Assembly: GCA_016200005.1 (NCBI GenBank)
Contig: JACQFP010000036.1
Location: forward strand, 1 to 64,000
Source: Verrucomicrobiota bacterium
GTDB lineage: Bacteria; Verrucomicrobiota; Verrucomicrobiia; Limisphaerales; PALSA-1396
Reading direction: 5' to 3'
DNA length: 64,000 nt
Made by a program: the position numbers and the translations under genes
Notes under the pieces: model-generated
Told to the model about the DNA's origin: nothing
Databases searched by the model: none
Seen by the model: the letters and a program-made list of their open reading frames with translations, nothing else
Part shown: one piece after another, positions 49,794 through 59,841 of the stretch
Position numbering within the stretch: the stretch's first letter is position 1
Layout of the letters: each line of letters starts with the position of its first letter

Positions 49794-50651
49794 CTAGGCC
49801 GTCGCTTCAGTCAATTGCTGGCGCAACTGAGCCATGTGGGATTCAATGCGATCGAGATAGAAATTCGGGCCGTCGGGATAGGGAACATTCAGAAACTGGT
49901 AAAGGCCGCCGAAATCGGATTCGATTTTTTCGCGCACGTACTTGTCCCAGAACCCAGGCGTCTTTTGGATCAGGTCGGCGGCGTTGGAAAAGGTCCCCAC
50001 GGCGCCGGCATCCCCGCCGGAAAAGCGCGCGGCTTCCGCAAATTCAGAATACAACTCCGGCAGCTTCTGGACATAATCTTCCGCCGCCATCTGCCCGAGC
50101 AAATCAGCGGTGCCCAAAGCAAACCCAGCAGTTTTTTCCAAATCACTTTGAAACGGAATGGCCTCGAGATTGGCATTCACCCCGGTACAGCGGATCATGT
50201 TTTGGACTGACTTGATTTCGTCCTTGCCGAAGCCTTTTTGCGCCAGCAATTCCGCCGCGAAGTCGGCGCTCCGCGACACGTGGATGACCGTGTACTTGGC
50301 CCCGGTCCCCTCCCGATCGTCCCGTCGCTTGAGATACCCGGTGTCGTGCAGCAAAATGGCGAGGAGGCCCAACTCAAATATCCGTTGCGACAACACGGGC
50401 CTGGCCCTGGCCTGGTGGCGGCCATGCAGCAGACGCACCATGCAGAGTGTCCCCTGCAATGTGTGTTCGAAATCGTGGTAGCTCGCGTCGATGGCCTGAT
50501 ACCCCAGACAGTTTCCCGTGAAGGAATCAATTGCCCATCCAAACGCGCGCGGCACAAAATACCGGTCACCGCGTGGAAACATCGCCAGATACCTGGATTG
50601 CACTTCGAGTTCCACCACCGCTGGATCTTTCGTATCAACCTGCTGGAACAT
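49794..50651 (-). CDS. HD-domain (metal-dependent phosphohydrolase) protein
   Basis: I use the ATG at 50651 (MFQQVDTKDPAVVELEVQSR, 285 residues); an ATG at 50678 is also possible. The HD pattern is visible as AIDASYHDFEHTLQGTLCMV (first His and the HD-like DF..H), then LAILLHDTGYLKRRDDREGT with the HD doublet, and HVSRSADFAAELLAQKGFG; the distal Asp is probably in TADLLGQMAAED. Such proteins cleave phosphate esters of nucleotides such as (p)ppGpp, dNTPs or cyclic dinucleotides; the exact substrate is unknown. It is flanked on both sides by inverted copies of a MITE-like element. Confidence 0.82.
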   Translation of the reverse strand: MFQQVDTKDPAVVELEVQSRYLAMFPRGDRYFVPRAFGWAIDSFTGNCLGYQAIDASYHDFEHTLQGTLCMVRLLHGRHQARARPVLSQRIFELGLLAILLHDTGYLKRRDDREGTGAKYTVIHVSRSADFAAELLAQKGFGKDEIKSVQNMIRCTGVNANLEAIPFQSDLEKTAGFALGTADLLGQMAAEDYVQKLPELYSEFAEAARFSGGDAGAVGTFSNAADLIQKTPGFWDKYVREKIESDFGGLYQFLNVPYPDGPNFYLDRIESHMAQLRQQLTEATA

Positions 50652-50751
50652 GTATAAAAAATCTAGCGCACCTCCCATAAAATGCACGTTTTTTTAATGG
50701 ACACCCCGAAGTTGGGAGCAACTTCACCCTCACACGTTTCAACAGGTGGGA

Positions 50752-50791
50752 ACTCCCTCTCCTCCTTTGGAGGAGGGCCGGGAAGCGGAGG
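50752..50791. repeat. Palindromic repeat, family C (C1 type)
   Basis: ACTCCCTCTCCTCCTTTGGAG followed by GAGGGCCGGGAAGCGGAGG, the same element as at 8065-8110 with a different apex. Confidence 0.75.
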
Positions 50792-50811
50792 CGCTGATAT
50801 TTAGGGTGGTC

Positions 50812-50931
50812 GCCAAAATAAATTTCCGAATAGAAATACACCGACCCCTCACCCCGTCTTCAACCACCCTCTCCCCATCCGATGGGGAGAGCCAAAAGAG
50901 GTGAGGGGGCAAGTCGGAAACTAATTCTGGC
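50812..50931 (-). mobile_element. MITE-like element with 19-base terminal inverted repeats, copy 2
   Basis: The left end GCCAAAATAAATTTCCGAA (50812-50830) differs from the complement of the right end of copy 1 at one position. The inner D palindrome is at 50845-50908; the right end (50913-50931) is the complement of GCCAGAATTAGTTTCCGAC. Similarity to copy 1 goes on outside it (TATACTG), so the true boundary may be a few bases further. Confidence 0.65.
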
Positions 50932-51133
50932 AGCAGTATAAACCACCTCTCTTACTCCGGTTCTCTCCTCGCTCGTTCCGCGCGGGGAAAGTGTGTCAGA
51001 TCGCGTTGGCAGTCACCTCCCGCTGGCCATATTATACCGTTTACCAAACGACGTTGGTACGAAACTCCATTCGGATCTTGCGAATGCGAATCTCCGTCAC
51101 CGATTTGGGGCGCACAGTTAAATTTCTTCCGTC

Positions 51134-51598
51134 TCACCACAAGAACGACTGCTGTTCGGCCAGCACCAGGTCGCCTTCCAACAAGCTGACGTGCCACGCG
51201 GTCACTTCTCCAAATTGTTTATACTCGTCGCCGCCAAAAGTCAGTGCCGACCAGTGACTGAACCAGCCGCGGCCCTTCACCAGCTTCTCCAGGACTTTTT
51301 GCTTGGGCTGATTGCCTGCTGCGACGCCCCGGATTTCCACGCGTAGTTTGTGCGGCGACTTTCCCGGACTGACGAGCTTCCACTGGACATCAAAGCGGAT
51401 GGCCGAACGCTTTTCGGGATGCTGGCGCAACTGCGCCTGGTACGCATCGCGCTCATACAGACTGGGAGACAGCGTGTGTTGACCCTTGGCGTCCAAAAAA
51501 TGCGGCAGCACCTTGATCACACGTCCATCGACCGCGCGCGCGGCGAACGCCGGGACGATGCAGAGCAACAAGAGCGGCCATGTGATTGAGCGGCGCAT
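51134..51598 (-). CDS. Small secreted protein of unknown function
   Basis: ATG at 51598, 154 residues. A signal peptide (RRSITWPLLLLCIVPAFAAR) is followed by a compact beta-rich domain (KVLPHFLDAKGQHTLSPSLY, IRFDVQWKLVSPGKSPHKLR). No family is recognised. It lies 63 bases after the AsmA-like gene in the same direction and could be the last gene of that operon. The gap holds no obvious terminator. Confidence 0.7.
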   Translation of the reverse strand: MRRSITWPLLLLCIVPAFAARAVDGRVIKVLPHFLDAKGQHTLSPSLYERDAYQAQLRQHPEKRSAIRFDVQWKLVSPGKSPHKLRVEIRGVAAGNQPKQKVLEKLVKGRGWFSHWSALTFGGDEYKQFGEVTAWHVSLLEGDLVLAEQQSFLW

Positions 51599-51661
51599 GA
51601 GGACAGAATAACGGGCGGCAGAATAAACTCAATGCTGATTAATTTCCAAATTATCCGTCCA

Positions 51662-54600
51662 TCACTGATTCTTTTCCGGCGGTGGCGCAAACGGTTTGGC
51701 GGGTTCGGGGGAGAAGAGTTCCTTCAAGGATTGCAATGGATGCAACGGCATCAGGAAAAAGTTGGGCAGATAGAGCGGTTCGCTTTTGGGATCGCTCAAG
51801 GTGCCGGTGACTTTGAATTCGAAGATTTTGGTCACCGGCAGCAGCGCCAGACTGAGAACGCGACCCAGGCCCGGAAAGTCACGCAACAGTTCGGCTTCCA
51901 TGCGCGCATCCACGCGCCCCTTGAAATCGACGTCCCCCTGATACTGCATCCGAAAACCGGTTGAGCGAATTTCCAAATCGTCCGAGTGGATCACGCTGTT
52001 GGTGATGGTAAACGTGGCGACGCCGTCGCTGGCGCGGCTGTTACCAAGACCGGGCCAGAGCAGGTTCAACATCGACGAGAAGATGCCAAAGACCGGAATG
52101 TCCCAGATGAGTCCGTCGCGCAATCGGACCTTGCCGCTGCCCTGCCAGCTTTCCCAGTTGTCCGAGTTTGCATTCGTGATCGTCAGATGACCTTTGAGGG
52201 TGCCCTCAAGATGGTTGGTTCGGGGGGAGAGATCGGCCATGAGTTGTTGCAGGCTGGCGTTGGTGACGGTCACATCAAAACCGAACTCCGTTCCCTGACC
52301 GCGCGCGAACTGAAATGCCGCGTCGCCGGCCGCGTGGCCGCCGTAAAATGCCGCTTGCATGTTGGTCAACGTCAGCGTTTGACCGACCCAGTCCACGCTG
52401 CCCGCGATCTGTGGCACGTTGAATTTCCACCATTGAAACGGTCCGCCATCAACATCGAAATGCAAATCCACGGTCTCGATGTCGTCGATGGGAATGACGC
52501 CGTTGACGCGCACCGTCGGCGATTTCAAGAAACGATAGGGTTCGACGGCGTGCGCGGTTTTCGGGCCAATGGCGCGGGTGACGACCATCGGGTCCATGAC
52601 ACTGAATCCGTTGGTCAGAAATACTTTCCGCTCCGTGAAATCGATACCCACGCTCGTGGCGGTGAGATATTCGGCAGCTCGTTCAACTCGCGCCTCCGTC
52701 AGCGTCAAGAATTTATTGGTGAATTGCAATGCGCTCTGTAAGCGCGTGGCGGTTTCGCCGCGAAAAGTGAAATTGCTGCACGCGACCCGGCCTTTGAAAC
52801 CGATCAGTTCTACCGCGTGCCAGCGGCCCCAGATTTCGCCGTCAACGACCGGCGTCGTAGTAAATTCAATTTGATCGAAGGCGCGTTGCTCTTTTTCTTC
52901 AAGCAACGGGCGCAGGGCTTTCACGTCAATCGTGCTGTGGACGCGAAAATAATAATTGTGCGTACGATCGTCGGCGATGTGGGCCAGTTCCAGTTTTCCA
53001 TCGGGACGGGTGGCGACGAGGTCGGGCAGATTCCAAACTTCGTTGGAGTACGTGAAATGGGAACGAGCTGAGGTGACCGGCACGTTGCTATAAGCACCGT
53101 GGCCGGCGCTGAACTCACCCTGCAAGCGGAGGGTCGGCTGCACGTCCTTTCGCCAATCGGGCTGGTGATTTGTCCACGCCGGTAACACTACGAACACCTG
53201 TCCGTGGGCTTGCGGCGGTTTTTCCCAGGAATATCGCGAGAGCCATTCCCGACCTTTCTCGGTCAGCAGCGGAGAAATCTTGTGCACGTCAAAATCGGAT
53301 GAGGCATTGGCTGTCAATTCGCGCGTGGCGACGTTCACCTCGGCGCGGGCATCGAGTTGACCCTGATACAGTTCGGTGTGGAGGTTGGTGACGGTAAGTT
53401 CGGGCGCGCGCCAGTTGCCTTGACAGACAATTTCCTGCACGGACAGTTCGGGCGATTCCACGCCGCTGATTTGGGCTTCCCAATCCAGTGCGAAGGGCGC
53501 GAGGTCGGCCCACAACGCCCAACTTTCGTCGGTGCGCGGCGGCGCATTCGTGCCGGGCGGCGCAAGCCGACCGACGATGCGCGTCCGCTTCGTTTTGCCC
53601 CAGCGAGTTTCGACGCCCGCCAGTTGCAACTCTCCCTGGCCGGACAAGGGAATGGCGTTGGTGATGGCGTGGGTCCAATGGGCGGTGAACTGCACTGCAT
53701 CCGCCTGCACCCACGCCGTTCCGATCGGTCCGGCCAGCAATTTGAGGTCGGCTTGGACAAGGTTGGTGTTGTCCCTGGCGGAGACCAGATGCACATCGAG
53801 TTGCAGATTCTGGTTCGTGCCCCAGCGGGTTTCCGCATCGGCGGCGCGCAGACTGAGTTCGGCCTGGTGTAGTTCATTGCTGGCGGTTGCGGGAAGAAGT
53901 TTCACGGAGAACAAGCCGTTTCTGAATTGTCCCCAGGGAGTTTCCGCGCCCGGCGCTCTCAAGATCAGGTTGCCGTTGAAACTGTCGAGGTCGCGGGCGT
54001 CGCCGCGCACGGCCAACTGAAGTTCCGGCGGGGAGGCGTACGTGATTGCTTCGAGCGTGTTCACCAGTTGGCGCAGCCGGTTCTGCATCACCTCCCGATT
54101 CGCCGGCCGACCGGTGCGGAGGAATGTCCAGTCACGGACGGCAGAGGCGTTGGTGAGGGTGCCAGCGAGTTGCATTTTGGCCCCGGCGAAATGGGCCTGG
54201 AATTTATCGAGTTCCCACTGGTCATTGGGAAGGAAGCGAAGCTCGGTCTGGATGTTGTCCAGGAACAATTTTTGCGGCGGCTGATTGGTGTCCGTGAGCG
54301 GCCAGATCAAACGACCCTGATGCAGCAGCAAGGAATCGACTTGCAGTCGCCGTTTTTTGAGCGCGGCCATATTGATCCGCACTTCGACTTCCGCGAGCGA
54401 GAACTGCGGGCCTTGAGGTTGATTCGCGGCTCCGAAATGGACATTTTCGGCGACAATACCGCGATACCAGCGGAGGCGCAGGCGGTCGAACTGGAGTTCC
54501 ACGCCGCGCGCTCGCAGTTCCTCCAGCAGAGGACGTTTGATGATGTTGGGGATGCCAACTTGATTCAAGTAGATGGCCGCGATGATCACGCCGAGTAAAA

Positions 54601-54709
54601 CGAGCAGGACGCTGATGCGAAACCAGCGGAACAATCTCCGGGCAATTCTCCAGAAGCGGCCTCCGGCTCGGAGACTACGGCTCGGAGAGCGCTGGACTCG
54701 CGGTGCCAT
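51662..54709 (-). CDS. AsmA/YhdP/TamB-like large envelope protein
   Basis: ATG at 54709, 1015 residues. A basic cytoplasmic lead of about 30 residues is followed by one membrane segment (RISVLLVLLGVIIAAIYLNQ), then a long beta-rich periplasmic body, beginning with the AsmA-like pattern RPLLEELRARGVELQFDRLR. The C-terminal third (FGFDVTVTNASLQQLMADLS, GTLKGHLTITNANSDNWESW, DVDFKGRVDARMEAELLRDF) matches AsmA-like C-terminal domains, ending in a Pro-rich tail. Proteins of this clan shuttle phospholipids to the outer membrane in proteobacteria. It starts 1 base after the DUF4340 gene stop. Confidence 0.88.
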   Translation of the reverse strand: MAPRVQRSPSRSLRAGGRFWRIARRLFRWFRISVLLVLLGVIIAAIYLNQVGIPNIIKRPLLEELRARGVELQFDRLRLRWYRGIVAENVHFGAANQPQGPQFSLAEVEVRINMAALKKRRLQVDSLLLHQGRLIWPLTDTNQPPQKLFLDNIQTELRFLPNDQWELDKFQAHFAGAKMQLAGTLTNASAVRDWTFLRTGRPANREVMQNRLRQLVNTLEAITYASPPELQLAVRGDARDLDSFNGNLILRAPGAETPWGQFRNGLFSVKLLPATASNELHQAELSLRAADAETRWGTNQNLQLDVHLVSARDNTNLVQADLKLLAGPIGTAWVQADAVQFTAHWTHAITNAIPLSGQGELQLAGVETRWGKTKRTRIVGRLAPPGTNAPPRTDESWALWADLAPFALDWEAQISGVESPELSVQEIVCQGNWRAPELTVTNLHTELYQGQLDARAEVNVATRELTANASSDFDVHKISPLLTEKGREWLSRYSWEKPPQAHGQVFVVLPAWTNHQPDWRKDVQPTLRLQGEFSAGHGAYSNVPVTSARSHFTYSNEVWNLPDLVATRPDGKLELAHIADDRTHNYYFRVHSTIDVKALRPLLEEKEQRAFDQIEFTTTPVVDGEIWGRWHAVELIGFKGRVACSNFTFRGETATRLQSALQFTNKFLTLTEARVERAAEYLTATSVGIDFTERKVFLTNGFSVMDPMVVTRAIGPKTAHAVEPYRFLKSPTVRVNGVIPIDDIETVDLHFDVDGGPFQWWKFNVPQIAGSVDWVGQTLTLTNMQAAFYGGHAAGDAAFQFARGQGTEFGFDVTVTNASLQQLMADLSPRTNHLEGTLKGHLTITNANSDNWESWQGSGKVRLRDGLIWDIPVFGIFSSMLNLLWPGLGNSRASDGVATFTITNSVIHSDDLEIRSTGFRMQYQGDVDFKGRVDARMEAELLRDFPGLGRVLSLALLPVTKIFEFKVTGTLSDPKSEPLYLPNFFLMPLHPLQSLKELFSPEPAKPFAPPPEKNQ

Positions 54710-54710
54710 A

Positions 54711-56537
54711 TCAGGGAGTCGAGCCGGAAGGAATCGTCAGGTGGAGTAAGATTTGTTGGTAGAGCAACCACGGGAATTCGAACGTCCAGCGCTGGCCATC
54801 GAGCGTCACCGCCGCATACGGGAATTTCGATGGCGCGAGGGCACCGAACTCGACAGTCAACGTTTGGAGTTTGTCATCATTCTTCACGTCGATGGCTATT
54901 TGGAGTGATTTTTCCGAGAAGCCATAACGGGTGCGGTTCTGATCGCCGCGATCCACCCAGGCCGCCGCCGTCAATTCGCCCAGCCGATAAAGCGTTTCTT
55001 CGAAGGCATACATCGTCACATCGTCAATGATGCCTTGCGAGCCGGGTGCGAGTGACCACTGACTCGAGCTGTTCCGGAGCAGTTGTCGGACTTGTCCGTT
55101 TTCGCGGATGGTGACGCGGGTCACTTCATTCGTAGCGAAGCTCCAGATATGGCGATCCCGGAGCTGCCAACCTGCCGCGGGCAATCGCACATAATCCCTG
55201 GTCTTTACCGCATACACCGAGCTTTCATCACTGCGGCGGACATAGATCTTGTCATCCCGCACGGCACCGAAATCGAGTTGTGCAATCACGGCATTTGTCG
55301 CTCCGGCAACTTCACTGACCTCGCCGCTTTTCAAGATGTATTGTCGCGCCGGCGAAGCCAGGCCGTAATTCGTAAAATCCAGTTCAGTGACGACATCCTT
55401 GGTGAATTCGGTAATTTGCAATCCGCTCAGGTCGGCCAACAATTCCCGCACCAGCCCGGCATCGGCTGGTAAAACCTCCGGGGCAGTCAGCCGCCAGGTG
55501 TCGTTGGTCTGGCGCTGCACGGTGAAACTCCCATTGCCGCGCGCCTCGACGACACGGACGCTGCCGGCCGTGAGAGACACGAGATAGCGGTCGCGAAAAT
55601 CCGTGTACTGCGCCCGCCACGGCTCAAGTTGAGCTTTGGGCACGAGCACGACGGAATTCTGATCACGCCGCCGGGCATGAATCATGGAGGTTTCGTTGGT
55701 GTCAGTCTTGCCGAATTGCAACACGAGGAGATTGTTTGTTCCCTGGGCGACGGCCAGTTCCAGTTCCGGCGGCTGGAGGCCGAAGGATGCCAGATCGGCA
55801 GTGGGGTCATCCGTCACAAATTTGCTGGCGCGCAAACTTTGCAGTTTTCGGAGCAGGTCTTCGATTTTCGGATTGTCGGCGCGTGCTCTCATGGGCTGGG
55901 TCATGCGCCATGTCTTGTTGGTCGCCTCGCGCTGGAGTTCGAGAATCCGAGGGCCGCTCGTCGCCGTGAGCCGGTCAAAGGCCAGGCCTTTGAGATTCAC
56001 CAGGGAGGGATCGCGCCAGTCCTCGGCCTGGCGGGGGAACAGCTTGAGCAGGTTGGCGTCCACGAGGTAAATCCGCTCATCGCCTACGACGCGTAAAAAA
56101 AACTGGTCGCGCAGGGCCGTCGGCGCACCGATGAGGATTCGGCGGCGGGCATCCCTTTCTTGCAACGTCAGCGAGACCTGGGGGTTGTCAAAACCAAATT
56201 CAGCGTCGGTGCTGGAGCGATTCCGCAATTCCTGGGCGGTGATGGGGGACTGCGAAGTGAGTTGTCCCAGCGCTTTCAGCAAGTTTTCGATGAGAGCAGT
56301 CTGGGCGGGATAAACCAACGGCTTGGTCAGTTGCCAGTTGCCGTTGGTGCGGTCGGCGCGGATTTCCTTCACGCCGGCGGGCGACACCTGGACGCTAGAG
56401 ATGGCATCGGTGTTGAGATAGGGAAAGACCAGGTTCGTCGGAGTCTCCTTCTTGAACGCGTGCCGTTCGTAAAAAAAGATGAAGGCGAAAAGGCCCGCGG
56501 CCAGCGCGAGGATCGTCCAGGTGTTTCTCGTGTTCAT
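54711..56537 (-). CDS. DUF4340 domain protein
   Basis: ATG at 56537 (MNTRNTWTILALAAGLFAFI, 608 residues); open further to 56618. One N-terminal membrane anchor, then repeated beta-rich units typical of DUF4340, for example ISSVQVSPAGVKEIRADRTN and NGNWQLTKPLVYPAQTALIE, and a second run with GPRILELQREATNKTWRMTQ. DUF4340 genes usually follow GldG-like genes, as here. The protein is thought to be an extracytoplasmic component of the ABC system; its function is undetermined. It lies 5 bases after the GldG-like gene and 1 base before the AsmA-like gene. Confidence 0.9.
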   Translation of the reverse strand: MNTRNTWTILALAAGLFAFIFFYERHAFKKETPTNLVFPYLNTDAISSVQVSPAGVKEIRADRTNGNWQLTKPLVYPAQTALIENLLKALGQLTSQSPITAQELRNRSSTDAEFGFDNPQVSLTLQERDARRRILIGAPTALRDQFFLRVVGDERIYLVDANLLKLFPRQAEDWRDPSLVNLKGLAFDRLTATSGPRILELQREATNKTWRMTQPMRARADNPKIEDLLRKLQSLRASKFVTDDPTADLASFGLQPPELELAVAQGTNNLLVLQFGKTDTNETSMIHARRRDQNSVVLVPKAQLEPWRAQYTDFRDRYLVSLTAGSVRVVEARGNGSFTVQRQTNDTWRLTAPEVLPADAGLVRELLADLSGLQITEFTKDVVTELDFTNYGLASPARQYILKSGEVSEVAGATNAVIAQLDFGAVRDDKIYVRRSDESSVYAVKTRDYVRLPAAGWQLRDRHIWSFATNEVTRVTIRENGQVRQLLRNSSSQWSLAPGSQGIIDDVTMYAFEETLYRLGELTAAAWVDRGDQNRTRYGFSEKSLQIAIDVKNDDKLQTLTVEFGALAPSKFPYAAVTLDGQRWTFEFPWLLYQQILLHLTIPSGSTP

Positions 56538-56542
56538 GCTTG

Positions 56543-58063
56543 CTAACGGCGTCGCCGCAACCAGACCAGACCACCGAGGAGCAACACGGCGCCCGGCATC
56601 CCCGCCAGCAAAAGCCACTGCACGGATTGCCGTTGGGAATCGGTCATGATGAGTTTGTATTCCTTGAGCGGGCGCGGGCCGAGTCCACTCAACAAGATTT
56701 GCGGACGTTCGAGCAGCCAGTTCACCGCCTGGCTGGCGAAATAATAATTCCCGGGCACTGAATCAATGATTTCGTTGTCGAGGCAAAGCGAATCGCCCAC
56801 CACGACCATGCGCGTGGTGCCATGATCGGTGACGTTCTTGATGCCGCCTTGTTCCACAGCCACGATCAGTGGAAAATTAGTTGCCTGCTGGCCGCGATAG
56901 GGATTGAGATAAGGAACGCCACCGCGGATCTCAGTCGCTTCCGTTCCACCTTCACTTGTGGCGGCCAGCAAATCGACCTTGGGCGCATCGACCTTGGGAA
57001 CACCGGTCTCCAATCTGCCCACGGCGCGCGGCAGGATCAGCCGGATCCGCAAGGCATCCGGCACGAGTGATTTGACGACGGGATGCTGGTCGCTCAACCG
57101 GGCGGTCAGCAAATCGCTCCCAGTCGGTGAATTCTTCGGATCGAAGACCATGTTATCGGCCACATCGACGCCCCACTTGGCGAGAATTTTTTCCAAGCCC
57201 GATCTTTTACCCAACGCCATGTTGTTCAACAGGGCAAACAAGCGCCCGCCTTGCTTGAGATAGTTTTCGATCCTTTCAAGTTCGCTGTCGCTCAAGGGTA
57301 TTCGCGGGCCCGCGATGATGAGGAGCTGACAATCCATGGGCACTTCGTTTGTTCCCTGGAGCGAAAATCGTTCGGGCTGGATGTTGTTTTCCTCCTTCAA
57401 CAGCGCGGCGAACTTGGCGTAACCGTGAGGTTCGCCGGTCAGTTCCGGGTTGTGCTCGCGATGTCCCTGGAGGAAATAAGCTTTGTAGGTCCGCGGGTTC
57501 GCCACGTTGAAAATGGCCGCAGTGAACAGCATTTCGCCTGTGAAACCAATGCGCTTAAACTCCTTGCTCTTCCCGCTGATGACTGCCTGGAGATCATAGT
57601 CCGAAAGCTCGTTCTGATAGACGATGCGTTGGTGACCCGCGCAATAGAAGATGATAAAATTCTTGTCTTTGGGGTTGGTAAGTTTGTGTTCGGCCAGCAC
57701 CAATTGCGCCTTCCCCGGCTGGCGCATGGGATCAACTGTTTTGATGCTGATCGCGGGATTCAGATAATTGTATTCCTTGAGCAGCGACGAAACGAGGCTG
57801 TAAAGTTCCTCTTCGCCCTGTGCGTCAAAGAAAACTGTGACCGCAACCTCGTTGGTCAAAGAACGCAGCACGTTCACGGTCTGCGGAGACAGCTTCATCT
57901 GGCCGCGGTCCGAAAACTGGAAACGCCAGTAATGCCGCACGCCGAGGTAATTGACCATGACGACCAACGCCAGCACCGCCAGACTGGCCACCACCACGTT
58001 GAAGCCGATGGTCCATTTGCGGCCGGCGGAAAAACTGGGCTTGGTTGACGTATCGTTGGCCAT
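56543..58063 (-). CDS. GldG-like ABC transport auxiliary protein
   Basis: ATG at 58063, 506 residues. Membrane anchor near residues 19-38 (FNVVVASLAVLALVVMVNYL), a periplasmic domain with GQMKLSPQTVNVLRSLTNEV and DAQGEEELYSLVSSLLKEYN, a glutamine amidotransferase-like or IFT52-like middle (GPRIPLSDSELERIENYLKQ), and a C-terminal membrane segment (LLLAGMPGAVLLLGGLVWLR) ending in basic residues. It resembles GldG, the companion of GldA-GldF in Bacteroidota gliding, and homologues in non-gliding bacteria. It begins 1 base after the permease stop. Confidence 0.9.
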   Translation of the reverse strand: MANDTSTKPSFSAGRKWTIGFNVVVASLAVLALVVMVNYLGVRHYWRFQFSDRGQMKLSPQTVNVLRSLTNEVAVTVFFDAQGEEELYSLVSSLLKEYNYLNPAISIKTVDPMRQPGKAQLVLAEHKLTNPKDKNFIIFYCAGHQRIVYQNELSDYDLQAVISGKSKEFKRIGFTGEMLFTAAIFNVANPRTYKAYFLQGHREHNPELTGEPHGYAKFAALLKEENNIQPERFSLQGTNEVPMDCQLLIIAGPRIPLSDSELERIENYLKQGGRLFALLNNMALGKRSGLEKILAKWGVDVADNMVFDPKNSPTGSDLLTARLSDQHPVVKSLVPDALRIRLILPRAVGRLETGVPKVDAPKVDLLAATSEGGTEATEIRGGVPYLNPYRGQQATNFPLIVAVEQGGIKNVTDHGTTRMVVVGDSLCLDNEIIDSVPGNYYFASQAVNWLLERPQILLSGLGPRPLKEYKLIMTDSQRQSVQWLLLAGMPGAVLLLGGLVWLRRRR

Positions 58064-58064
58064 G

Positions 58065-58816
58065 TTATTTCCAGCGGCGGCTTTCCACGACGCGCAGCGT
58101 CAAGAACAAAAACCAGATCGTGAGGCTCACGTAAAATACGACGTGGCGGGTATCGACAATTCCACGGGCGAAGTCCAGCATGTGATCGAACATCGTCAAG
58201 TGATTCAACACCTGCATTTGCCAGCCGGCATCCACGGATATTTGATTGCCCAGAAAGCTCAACAAAAACAAAGTGATGCCCGCCGCGAAACTGATCATTG
58301 CCGCGATGATCTGGCTGCGCGTCAGCGCTGAGGCAAAACAACCGAGTGACATGAACAGTCCACCCAATAATAGAATCCCCAGGTAGGTGGTGCCAATCGC
58401 GCCAACATCCAGTGCGCCTGGATCGGTGGTATAATGGCGCAGGATGAAGATGCAGCCCAGCAGCGGCAGCCACATCAGCACATAAAACATCATGGCCGCG
58501 GTGAATTTCGCCAGCACCACCTGCAAATCGCTGACGGGTGTCGTCATCAGGGTTTCAAACGTGCCGGAGAATTTTTCGAGGGCAAACAGCCGCATCGTGA
58601 TCACCGGTGAGGCCAGCAGCAGGATCAGCCAGAAAAACGGGGTGGAGTAAAACAATTCGGTCAGCGGCATGGGCGTCGGTTCGGACTGCAACTTCACCAG
58701 CAGCACCACAAAACTCAATCCCATCAGAAACAACGCGCCCGCGATGATTACGTAGCCGGTCATCGACACAAAAAAGCTGGCCAGCTCCCGCCGCGTCAGC
58801 GTGAGGTAAGCTTGCA

Positions 58817-58817
<1 letters not shown>
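58065..58817 (-). CDS. ABC transporter permease, GldF/ABC-2 type
   Basis: ATG at 58817 (MQAYLTLTRRELASFFVSMT, 250 residues), overlapping the ATPase stop as TGATG. Six membrane segments are visible (GYVIIAGALFLMGLSFVVLL first, FLFLTLRVVESRRW last), with the conserved loop MRLFALEKFSGTFETLMTTP between the second and third, typical of ABC-2 and GldF permeases. Substrate unknown. It forms the transport unit with the ATPase upstream and GldG-like protein downstream. Confidence 0.92.
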
Positions 58818-59782
<965 letters not shown>

Positions 59783-59841
59783 GGGTCGGCGAAGCGAAGT
59801 TTAGTCCGGAACTCCCCGGTTCGGCCAACATAAATTCATAG

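Larger units (their letters stand above)
50688..51133. other. Intergenic region with two repeats
   Basis: C1-type repeat at 50752-50791 and the second MITE-like element at 50812-50931. The remaining 200 bases before the next gene show nothing recognisable. Confidence 0.55.
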
